From assembly GCA_017431145.1 (NCBI GenBank), contig JAFRLQ010000143.1, positions 1 through 64,000 of the forward strand: a stretch of 64,000 nucleotides of DNA. Reading direction: 5' to 3'. Shown piece after piece: positions 42,428 to 50,226 of this stretch; within the stretch, counting starts at the first letter, position 1, and every line of letters begins with the position of its first letter. A program made the translations under genes and the position numbers. The notes under the pieces are model-generated. The model was not told where the DNA came from, searched no databases, and saw only the letters and a list, made by a program, of their open reading frames with translations. The DNA is from Clostridia bacterium (GTDB lineage Bacteria > Bacillota > Clostridia > Christensenellales > Maliibacteriaceae).

Positions 42428-42613
42428 TTAACTGTTTACTCGAGCGTCTCCATCATAATTGTTGCTGTATAGACTTATATATCCAGATCCAGCAATATTA
42501 CAATAGTATTTACAATCATGCGGAGTGATACAATAACAAGATGCTGCCTGCGCTTTGATCAGAGCATTCTTCTTGTTTTTCTTTTTCTTCAAGGTTTTAT
42601 TCAGTTTCTTCAT
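42428..42613 (-). CDS. RiPP precursor peptide D (Cys-rich, ASCYC family)
   Basis: 61 residues, the only precursor with an ordinary ATG (42613, with TGGAGG 8 nt upstream). Leader M-K-K-L-N-K-T-L with a long Lys run, then A-L-I-K-A-Q-A and the core A-S-C-Y-C-I-T-P-H-D-C-K-Y-Y-C-N (C-x-C-x5-C-x3-C). The tail is G-S-G-Y-I-S-L-Y-S-N-N-Y-D-G-D-A-R-V-N-S. Its own leader ATG sets the start choice for the other precursors. It sits between SBP-like proteins 2 and 3. A weak promoter may lie in the 247-base gap upstream (TTACAT, 17 nt, TACTGT on the minus strand around 42.67-42.71 kb). Confidence 0.85.
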   Translation of the reverse strand: MKKLNKTLKKKKNKKNALIKAQAASCYCITPHDCKYYCNIAGSGYISLYSNNYDGDARVNS

Positions 42614-42860
42614 GGTTCTTTCCTCCATCTGCCAGTTCCCAAACTTTTATCATTCAAATCGTTGCCAATAAATAAAGCATACAGTATCGAGTCAGTATCA
42701 TACATGTAATGTGTGCACAATAAGTGTTTGTTCGGCTTCATTTTTTAATCACTGGCGATATTTTGTTGTGGGAAAAGCATAAAATTCGTTTAATCATCAA
42801 TCCAGGTTGTATTGAGATTCTATTGTTTTACTGATAATACAACTTCAGAATCGGTTCTAA

Positions 42861-43790
42861 TCAATATGAAAGATCTGAATAATCCTCAATATTATCTCTT
42901 GTAACCAGTATGCCCGGAATGAGAATTGTTGCCCCTTTCTCCACTGTATCTTCCTCGATTTGTTTCATCAGTTCTCCAGCAGCTTTTCCAAAAGCGGATG
43001 GGTCTTCTGCGATTGACGCTAAAGGGCAACCTCTTTTCAGTTCATTTGGAGTATTTGGATAAGAACGCCCTTCTGAAACCAGCACTTTTTCTTCAAGGCC
43101 GTTACTTATTATGTAATTGACAATACCCTCGCCCATAAGTCCGTTTACACACCATATACCTTGAATACCCGGTTTTTCTTCCATTGTGCTTTGAAATTGT
43201 TCCAAAGCGTCATTGCTATTTGAAATCTTCTGCGTGAATACATCCACAACAGTCACTCCCGGGTGCTCATCGAGTGCCGCCTGAACCCCTTCCGTCATCT
43301 GCTCAGTGTTTTCCAGATTCATGACCATTATCTCAGTTTTTTCCGGCAAAGCTTCAAGCAATACCGTCATTGACTGATAGCCGTTTGTGAATCTGTCTGT
43401 CTGAACCTGATAGGCTTCCTCGCATCCGTTGACAATGGAATCCACAAGCACGACAGTTACCCCATCTGAAATCAACATCTGTACGTTTTCTGTGCTCTCT
43501 GTTTGACTGACAGCTGATACGAATACTCTTTGATAACCTTCTGCCATGACTTTGTTTACATTATTTGTTTCGATTTCAATATCACCTGTTGAATCAAACA
43601 CTATTAATTCTTTTCCTTCCGGAAGTTCTTCCTTGATCGCATTTACAACCGCTTCCCAGTATGGGTTTCTGCAATCCCGGACGATATAAGCCCAGTTCTC
43701 ATTCTTTTTTGCATTCGCATCACAGCCGAAAAGCGATATGATAAGACACAACAAAAGAGCCAAACAGACCAACCGTTTTCTTTGAACCAT
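42861..43790 (-). CDS. Orphan periplasmic-binding-protein-like lipoprotein 3
   Basis: 309 residues. Lipobox S-L-F-G-C near residue 22, followed by A-Y-I-V-R-D-C-R-N-P-Y-W, V-F-V-S-A-V-S-Q, V-V-L-V-D-S-I and the same two-lobe organisation as paralogue 2. ATG 43790 is used rather than the codon just before. It is 13-17 nt downstream of paralogue 4, in the same transcript. Ligand unknown. Confidence 0.82.
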   Translation of the reverse strand: MVQRKRLVCLALLLCLIISLFGCDANAKKNENWAYIVRDCRNPYWEAVVNAIKEELPEGKELIVFDSTGDIEIETNNVNKVMAEGYQRVFVSAVSQTESTENVQMLISDGVTVVLVDSIVNGCEEAYQVQTDRFTNGYQSMTVLLEALPEKTEIMVMNLENTEQMTEGVQAALDEHPGVTVVDVFTQKISNSNDALEQFQSTMEEKPGIQGIWCVNGLMGEGIVNYIISNGLEEKVLVSEGRSYPNTPNELKRGCPLASIAEDPSAFGKAAGELMKQIEEDTVEKGATILIPGILVTRDNIEDYSDLSY

Positions 43791-43806
43791 CATTTCAACC
43801 CACCTT

Positions 43807-44784
43807 TCACCTTTCTCTGTTGGAAATAATCAGCTGCGGTTCCATGACTATTGTTTCACTAATAAACATCTTTTTCACGGATCCGTATTCATGATACATC
43901 ATACTCGCCGCTTTCAGACCTATTTCATAATTCTGATCAGTCGCAGTACAAATCACACTTCCCTCATCAATCAGATTCTGTAATTCCTCTGACCATCCGA
44001 CAGTTGCAATCACCACATCTTTTTCTTTTCCCGCTTCAGCGACGGCTCGCGCAGCGCCAATCGCCTCCACCTCATCCATCGTCCATATGCCACGGATATC
44101 ACTGTTCTCGCTCAGAAGTTTTTGGATTTTTTCATATGATTCCCGGCAAACCCGCTCTCTTAACTGATCGGCATCCTCTCTTATAACTGCATTTGATACT
44201 GTTGTAAAATCAGAGAAGAAAATGAATTCCGTCTCCGCGTGTTTTTTCATTGCCTTTTTACATGCCTTGAAACGCTCCATATAAACTGATTGATCATTGG
44301 CGCAGTAAACCAGAATCGAACCATCTTCTGGTAATTGCTGTATAAGATACTCAAGCGATTGGATAACAAGACTTTTCTCGCTAGTAAGCACTCTGAAACG
44401 CATATAATCATCGAAAATGTTCATTGGTTCTTCCTTCACCATAATCGCTGGGATTGATCCTTCTGCACATGATGCATATGCCTCATCATTGAAAACTGTT
44501 AAAAAAACACCATCGTATCCCTCTTGTACGCAACGATGAGCAATTGCTTTCTCAATGCTAAAATCTCCATAACTCCCCAACACATCCAGCGTATCGTTAT
44601 CTGAAAGTCCTGCTCTGATCCCTTCTGCAACATCTGAGTAATTCTTTGCTTCAGGATCCGGACAGATATATGCAAAACGATTGTTCTTTGTTGTATCCAC
44701 CAGTGTTTTCCTGCACCCCGTCAGCATGAACAGCACGCAAATAATAGCAACAATAGAAAGTGTCTTTGTTATTCTATTCACCAT
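43807..44784 (-). CDS. Orphan periplasmic-binding-protein-like lipoprotein 4
   Basis: 325 residues. Lipobox M-L-T-G-C near residue 25; then F-A-Y-I-C-P-D-P-E-A-K-N-Y-S, V-F-L-T-V-F and P-A-I-M-V-K-E as in the other paralogues, though the N-P-Y-W motif is missing. The most divergent of the four. ATG 44784 preferred over 44829, with AGGAG 6 nt upstream. Downstream of permease E by 99 nt on the same strand. Confidence 0.8.
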   Translation of the reverse strand: MVNRITKTLSIVAIICVLFMLTGCRKTLVDTTKNNRFAYICPDPEAKNYSDVAEGIRAGLSDNDTLDVLGSYGDFSIEKAIAHRCVQEGYDGVFLTVFNDEAYASCAEGSIPAIMVKEEPMNIFDDYMRFRVLTSEKSLVIQSLEYLIQQLPEDGSILVYCANDQSVYMERFKACKKAMKKHAETEFIFFSDFTTVSNAVIREDADQLRERVCRESYEKIQKLLSENSDIRGIWTMDEVEAIGAARAVAEAGKEKDVVIATVGWSEELQNLIDEGSVICTATDQNYEIGLKAASMMYHEYGSVKKMFISETIVMEPQLIISNRER

Positions 44785-44883
44785 ATGTTTTCTCCTGATT
44801 GTATTTGAGCAAAGGTCGCTTTTCTTCACTAGTACTAATATTGCCGCAGCGTTTAAGTGTTCCTCTGCAATAACAGTTCCGTT

Positions 44884-46434
44884 CTACTGATTCAGTGTCA
44901 GCAATCGTCTCGGCGTCAACCTCCATAGCGGTATACATGAAACAAGCACTGTAAATACTGTTGTTAACAACATCAAGAATCCCGTCATGATTATTGTTTT
45001 TCCGGACAGAACAACGCGGATCTCAGGTGACAGATCCCTATACACTGTAAAAAACCTTTGTTTTTCAAACATATCCACCATTTCATAGCGATTATAGTCA
45101 TCGTTCAACAGTTCTTCCTGTCCGGATTGCTCCGCTGCCACCGGTATTGCTTTTTGAACAATCAGCTTCCCCAGGAAAAGAGACGGCAGGATTGCCAACG
45201 CTATGGCCAAAACAACTAAAACTATCTTTTCCAGAATCATTTGAAATACAATCTTTCCTTTATTCATTCCGTTTGACATCATGACCGCCATTTCCCGCAT
45301 CCTCGTCCTGAGCATAAACACATTCATCAGAACAAGAATCACTATAATCAGTATCATAATGCCCGCAAGTCCCAGCAGAATCGCTTTGCTCAGCCATACA
45401 AGTGGGGCCGTTGTCGCGGTATAGGTCCCTTCATTCGTTTCCCATTTCAACAACTCACCTTCCGGGATCCTGTCCTTTGATTCCTGAATGGTTTTTTCAA
45501 GCAATCCGGGATCTTTTACTGTAAAGTCCATCTCCTGGAATTCTTCATCATGGAAAACAGTATTCAAATCAAGGTCTTTTCTGACATCTGCCATCAGATC
45601 ACCTGTATACCGGTCTACAAAAAACAAATTCTGCGGCATGTTCTGTTCGTTATCGAGCCCGTCTTCATATGCCCCGCTCCAAGGCAGCATGATTTTGTAA
45701 ATGCCAATAACCGTAAGGTCATACGGTCCACTGACAATCTGCGACCTCATGCTGCTGAATTCATTATCTGAATAGAATTGGAAATCCACCTTGAACGCAT
45801 CCCATTCCGTAATACCGATGCTGATTGTATCCTCCAGCTCAATCTGATTATACTTTGCATAATCTTCGGATACGATTACGGCAAATCGGTCATTGTTCGT
45901 GATATGCCTTCCTTCAACAAGCATGAATTGTCCGCTTTTAAAATACCTGTTTAGAGATGTATCGTTGTTCGAATCAAATAGCGGTCTGACCCTTAATTCC
46001 TGAAGGTCTGTTTTAAGCCACTGTTCATTCCCTTCCCGCAGCCATTGATCTGCCTTCCCAGGTACAAGTTCCTGCTCCAATAACGAAAACGGGCCGAGGC
46101 GGTTCTCTTTCTCCCAGTTATAACCCACAACGTTTTTATTCTCAGTAATAGCGTTTAGAATATCCTCGTCAAGCCGAGGTCCACTGTAAAACCCGACAGA
46201 ATCCTTCTGCGAAATCCTGTCATAATCATACAATTCTGCATTGGCCGGATCTCTGCAGACAGAAAAACTCGACATCAGTTGTTTTGACATGTTCAGCATT
46301 GCTTCCCTGACCCCATGGATCATCGTTATGGATGTCAGCACAACAACACATATAATTGAGAAAACCAGAAGCTGTATGCAAGTCTGCTTCGTTTTTCTAA
46401 ACAAGTATAAGACAGCTCGACGAAGACAATCCAT
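44884..46434 (-). CDS. FtsX/MacB-type permease E (long class)
   Basis: 516 residues. N-terminal helix about 20-40, ectodomain to about 350, three C-terminal helices and a T-P-R-R-L-L-T-L-N-Q end. It carries L-M-S-S-F-S-V-C-R-D-P-A-N-A-E-L-Y-D-Y-D, F-Y-S-G-P-R-L-D-E-D-I, Y-N-W-E-K-E, L-V-E-G-R-H-I and N-M-P-Q-N-L-F-F-V-D-R-Y-T-G. Very similar to permease G (48140-49696), so the two are recent duplicates. AT-rich. Confidence 0.88.
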   Translation of the reverse strand: MDCLRRAVLYLFRKTKQTCIQLLVFSIICVVVLTSITMIHGVREAMLNMSKQLMSSFSVCRDPANAELYDYDRISQKDSVGFYSGPRLDEDILNAITENKNVVGYNWEKENRLGPFSLLEQELVPGKADQWLREGNEQWLKTDLQELRVRPLFDSNNDTSLNRYFKSGQFMLVEGRHITNNDRFAVIVSEDYAKYNQIELEDTISIGITEWDAFKVDFQFYSDNEFSSMRSQIVSGPYDLTVIGIYKIMLPWSGAYEDGLDNEQNMPQNLFFVDRYTGDLMADVRKDLDLNTVFHDEEFQEMDFTVKDPGLLEKTIQESKDRIPEGELLKWETNEGTYTATTAPLVWLSKAILLGLAGIMILIIVILVLMNVFMLRTRMREMAVMMSNGMNKGKIVFQMILEKIVLVVLAIALAILPSLFLGKLIVQKAIPVAAEQSGQEELLNDDYNRYEMVDMFEKQRFFTVYRDLSPEIRVVLSGKTIIMTGFLMLLTTVFTVLVSCIPLWRLTPRRLLTLNQ

Positions 46435-46527
46435 TTCTTTAAACTCCCATTCATAACAGGCGCAGCATCAGGCACGTAGTTAATATTGAATCATTTATGC
46501 ATTATAAAAACTACACTTAATAACCAA

Positions 46528-47772
46528 TTAATCCGCAAGCTCAAACAGCAAAACTCTCGGAGTTAGTTTCCTGATTACATGAAATGACAGCAAAGATACG
46601 CTTAAAATCAATGCTGACGCGACTACCATGAGCATTCCAGCGATCTGTAAAACAGGCACGGTTTGAATCATCGCTATATCCGTTTGCAGCACAGAATCAA
46701 TCATTTTTTGCAAAGACATTCTTATAATCTGAGACAACGGAAGGCTCATCAGGATCGCAATGATGAGCGCAGGCAAGACCACACATGCCTCTTCAAAACA
46801 GAGTTGAGCAAGAATATTCTGCGGCCATACACCAAAAGCCTTGAACAAGCCAAATTCTTTCTTCCTTTTTGTCATCCAAAGATGATTCAGCAAAAAAACA
46901 ATGATGATTAGCAGTGCAGCAATCAACACAAAAACGATCTGAATGATGTGAACAATCCTGAAAACAGAGCTCTGAATCATTCGATAGCCCAGATCATGGA
47001 CCTGTATTTCGGCATTAGTGTTTTGGCTTTGTAATTCATGTTTGATATCCTGTACGCTTTGTCTCGTCTCAGGACGAATCACCAGATTCGTTGTGACATT
47101 CTCAATCTGATAAAACGAACAGACTTCATCGGCAAAAGCACTCCCGGAAAAAACCATATTTTCCTGCATTTCAAATGATGGAATCTTTTCCTCGGAAGCA
47201 GTTTTAATCCCATAGATGCCTATTACACGCAGTGAAAAGGAGTTCTCATTATCAATCGTATATTGATCCATTTGTTTGCTGACCAGTATTTCATCGCCAA
47301 TTTCAATATCGTTCATCGCCGCAAGATCTGCTGAGATAATGCATTCTTTTCCCGATAGGCTGTCAGAATAATCTCCCCGCAGCAAAACAAGCTCTCCTTC
47401 CTGCGCTGCAAAGTATTCTTTACTATCGCCGCAAATGAATCTAACAATATCTTTACTGACCTCATCCTGATTGATTCCCGGAACAGCTTTCTTCGGCACG
47501 ATTGACATGTCTACTGAAGAATACAAAGCATATTCTTCTATGCTTTCATAATTCTGTACAAAGTCAATCATGTTTTTGTCAATTGATCTTGCTTCAGCCG
47601 TTATATAGCATTTTAATGAAGATTCAACTGCTGACCTGACACTTGTTAGCATGCTGATCAGAATAAAAACACAAACGAGAAAAATGAATACTGCCAAAAA
47701 AACAATACTCAATAAGACATTTCTTTTTTTCATTCTAGTTAAATAAAGCGTTGCACGTTTCCAATCTGTCAT
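46528..47772 (-). CDS. FtsX-type permease F (short class)
   Basis: 414 residues with the MacB/FtsX topology: N-terminal helix about 20-42, ectodomain, three C-terminal helices. It lacks the Y-S-G-P mark but keeps E-G-E-L-V-L-L-R-G-D-Y and G-D-E-I-L-V-S. More like permease C than the long class. No adjacent ATPase. It ends T-P-R-V-L-L-F-E-L-A-D. Placed between the broken carrier-like gene 3 and permease E. Confidence 0.83.
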   Translation of the reverse strand: MTDWKRATLYLTRMKKRNVLLSIVFLAVFIFLVCVFILISMLTSVRSAVESSLKCYITAEARSIDKNMIDFVQNYESIEEYALYSSVDMSIVPKKAVPGINQDEVSKDIVRFICGDSKEYFAAQEGELVLLRGDYSDSLSGKECIISADLAAMNDIEIGDEILVSKQMDQYTIDNENSFSLRVIGIYGIKTASEEKIPSFEMQENMVFSGSAFADEVCSFYQIENVTTNLVIRPETRQSVQDIKHELQSQNTNAEIQVHDLGYRMIQSSVFRIVHIIQIVFVLIAALLIIIVFLLNHLWMTKRKKEFGLFKAFGVWPQNILAQLCFEEACVVLPALIIAILMSLPLSQIIRMSLQKMIDSVLQTDIAMIQTVPVLQIAGMLMVVASALILSVSLLSFHVIRKLTPRVLLFELAD

Positions 47773-47805
47773 GATACATCATCACTTTTCTACACCAAAA
47801 CGTCT

Positions 47806-48074
47806 TCACCATTTTTCTTCAGATATCAAGTTGTAAAAAGCATCTGTCAGTTTGTTTGCTGTCATCACCGAATAGGGATATTGTTCAAGCACTTGAAATG
47901 TCGGAATATGCAGCCGTTCCTCAATCATCTGAAAGAAATACAGATAATAAACCACACGATTTCCTGCGGAAGGTGCAATCAGCAGCTGATCGTCATTCGA
48001 AATTCTGCTATCAAAAACAGACTTATATATTTCATGTATAAGTTTCTTATCTCTTCTTTTGATGTTTTGCCCAT
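47806..48074 (-). pseudogene. Acyl-carrier-like protein 3, frameshifted near the start
   Basis: From ATG 48074 the frame reads M-G-K-T-S-K-E-E-I-R-N-L-Y, then fails after about 31 codons. In the next frame the sequence continues I-H-E-I-Y-K-S-V-F-D-S-R, L-L-I-A-P-S-A-G-N-R-V-V-Y-Y-L-Y-F-F and Q-Y-P-Y-S-V-M-T-A-N to TGA 47808-47806, matching carrier-like proteins 1 and 2 along their length. That second frame has a stop before it and no start, so a single-base indel in the purine-rich start (about 48045-48065) is implied. Ser position is Val. Not detectable as an ordinary open frame. Confidence 0.75.
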
Positions 48075-48139
48075 TTTATCACCCGTATTTGCACATTACA
48101 AGGCTAACTTGTTATTACTCTGGAATCTTTTTGCACAAA

Positions 48140-49696
48140 CTAGTTCCTAATCTGCATCAATTCTTTGGGTGTCATCCTCCATATCGGAATACACGACAAC
48201 AACATCGTTGTAATCGTTGTAGCAAGCATTATAAAACCGGATACTGCGACTGTCTGTCCTGTCACTTCCGCCTTGATCTCTGGTGCAAAATCTCTATACT
48301 TAGTGAAAAACCTGCTTTGATCAAACATGTCTTTAATCTGATACCGGTCAAAATCGGACATCAATAATTCTTCCTGTCCCACTTGTTCTCTCGCCACCGG
48401 CATAGCTTCTTTTACTATTATTTCCCCTAACAGAATGGATGGGAGCGTTGATAAAAACAATGCAATGATAACAACGATTATTTTCTCTAAAATCAGCTGC
48501 GATATGATTCTTCTTTTTTTTATGCCGATTGACATCAGTATCGCTATTTCCTGTGTTCTTGTTCTAATCATAAATACATTCATCAGAACAAGAATCACCA
48601 TGACCAGAATCACAATTCCTGCTGAGCTGATTATAATTACTTTTTCCAGCCATTCAAGCGATGCTGTTGAAGCTGTATATGTCCCTTCATCTGTTTCCCA
48701 CTTAAAAGCTCCTCCATCCGATACTTTGCTGCGCAACCTTTCAATCGTATCTTCAAGAAGGGCCGGATCTTTCACTGAAAAAACCATTTCCTGAAACTGG
48801 TCTTCATCTAAAAATGTTTCTCTACCAATCTCTTTTCTTGCATTAACCATTGTTTGACCGGTAAACTGATCTATAAAAACAACATTTTCGGGCATCCACA
48901 CTTCCGCATCAAGGCCATCGCTATAATGCCCCCTCCAGGGAATCATGACGCTATAAATGCCGACTATCTTCAACTCATATGGTCCATTGACGATATGGGA
49001 ACGCATACTGTTATATTCATCATCTGTATAAAAATGAAAATCCTCAAAACAAGCATCCCATTCTGTTACTCCGATACTTACGCTGTCTCCCAGCATCAGA
49101 TGATTATGCTTTGCAAACTCATCAGATATAATCGTCACAAACTGGTCATCATACGTAATATGTCTGCCCTCTACAAGTGCAAACTGTCCGCTTTTAAAGA
49201 ATCTGTTCAGACTTGTATTAGTATTTGAATCGAAAAGTGGTTTCACCTGTGCATACTTTAAATCAGTCATGGACAGCCCGTGTCCAACATCACCTTTCTC
49301 CAGGTATTGGTGTTCTTTTCCGGGAACAACAGTTTGTTCCAGAAGTGTTACCGATGATAAAATAAGTTCTTTTTCCCAATTATAGTCTTCAATTGCTTTG
49401 TCTTCGATAATCGTATCCAGCAGTGCTTCGTTTAATCTTGGTCCGACATAAAAACTCATGGGAGTTTCGTGTTCAAGACGTTCATAGTCATAGAGTTTAT
49501 CGTTCGTAGGATCCCTATATATTGAGAAACTTGACATCAGCTGTTTTGAAAGATTCCGTATAGCATCGCCGATCCCACTGACCATCATTGTTGAAGTCAA
49601 TATAACAACACTCAAAAACAAATAAACAAGTGTCTGCAACACCGTCTTTGTTTTCTTCCGGAATAAATAACAAATAGCACAGCGAAACTTGTTCAT
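48140..49696 (-). CDS. FtsX/MacB-type permease G (long class)
   Basis: 518 residues. Same plan as permease E and closely alike: L-M-S-S-F-S-I-Y-R-D-P-T-N-D-K-L-Y-D-Y-E, F-Y-V-G-P-R-L-N-E-A-L, D-Y-N-W-E-K-E, L-V-E-G-R-H-I, and W-M-P-E-N-V-V-F-I-D-Q-F-T-G. Three C-terminal helices and an end T-P-K-E-L-M-Q-I-R-N. It lies downstream of precursor E, with a large hairpin between, so it may be expressed at a lower level. AT-rich. Confidence 0.88.
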   Translation of the reverse strand: MNKFRCAICYLFRKKTKTVLQTLVYLFLSVVILTSTMMVSGIGDAIRNLSKQLMSSFSIYRDPTNDKLYDYERLEHETPMSFYVGPRLNEALLDTIIEDKAIEDYNWEKELILSSVTLLEQTVVPGKEHQYLEKGDVGHGLSMTDLKYAQVKPLFDSNTNTSLNRFFKSGQFALVEGRHITYDDQFVTIISDEFAKHNHLMLGDSVSIGVTEWDACFEDFHFYTDDEYNSMRSHIVNGPYELKIVGIYSVMIPWRGHYSDGLDAEVWMPENVVFIDQFTGQTMVNARKEIGRETFLDEDQFQEMVFSVKDPALLEDTIERLRSKVSDGGAFKWETDEGTYTASTASLEWLEKVIIISSAGIVILVMVILVLMNVFMIRTRTQEIAILMSIGIKKRRIISQLILEKIIVVIIALFLSTLPSILLGEIIVKEAMPVAREQVGQEELLMSDFDRYQIKDMFDQSRFFTKYRDFAPEIKAEVTGQTVAVSGFIMLATTITTMLLSCIPIWRMTPKELMQIRN

Positions 49697-49842
49697 GTTT
49701 TCACTCCGTCAAATCGAATCGCTCCATCTTCTCTCTCGCAAAAATGATTAATAAGAATAATTGCCTCTCGCTTTTAGATAAACTGTTAAAATGTTAGGTC
49801 GTAAAACAACAAATATATCTGCTTTTAAACATTAGACGAAGA

Positions 49843-49891
49843 GTATCACAATCGCAAAAGAGTAAGATAGATTCTTTTGCAATTATGATAC
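49843..49891 (-). terminator. Long imperfect hairpin between precursor E and permease G
   Basis: GTATCA-C-AAT-C-GCAAAAGA (49843-49861) pairs with TCTTTTGC-A-ATT-A-TGATAC (49873-49891) with two mismatches. No good T tract on the minus strand. It fits a partial terminator or RNA stabiliser that gives more precursor than permease message. Confidence 0.5.
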
Positions 49892-49910
49892 ATTTCTTCG
49901 CAGTCAGCAG

Positions 49911-50097
49911 CTAGTCGTTTGCACTTTTATTATTTGCTGCATAGTCCTTGTTCACGAACTGATTGCTGTTGATAAAACTTGTAGTTTTTATTGTCAACCT
50001 GACAAAGATATGAACATGTTGGCACACAATAACATGATGCGTGTTGTGCACGAATTACGCTTTCCTTGACAATAAACTTTTTGGCGAGCTTCTTCAC
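49911..50097 (-). pseudogene. RiPP precursor peptide E, frameshifted in an A5 run
   Basis: GTG 50097 (AGGTGA 5 nt upstream) begins V-K-K-L-A-K-K-F and V-I-R-A-Q-H, then the core A-S-C-Y-C-V-P-T-C-S-Y-L-C-Q. After V-D-N-K-N the actual frame gives an unrelated Q-rich tail to TAA 49932-49930. One A fewer in the AAAAA run (49985-49989) gives T-T-S-F-I-N-S-N-Q-F-V-N-K-D-Y-A-A-N-N and TAG at 49913-49911, matching the tails of precursors A and C. So the gene is either broken or sits in a slippage-prone switch. Confidence 0.78.
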
Positions 50098-50226
50098 GGT
50101 ATTCACCTTCCTCCTTCAACAATCGTTTCCATCACATCCCACATATGCAGTTCCTATTTCTGACATCTTGCAAATGCTCTTTTTGATTCGCGTTGCTGAT
50201 TCTTCAATGCTCTAGTACCGTATACA

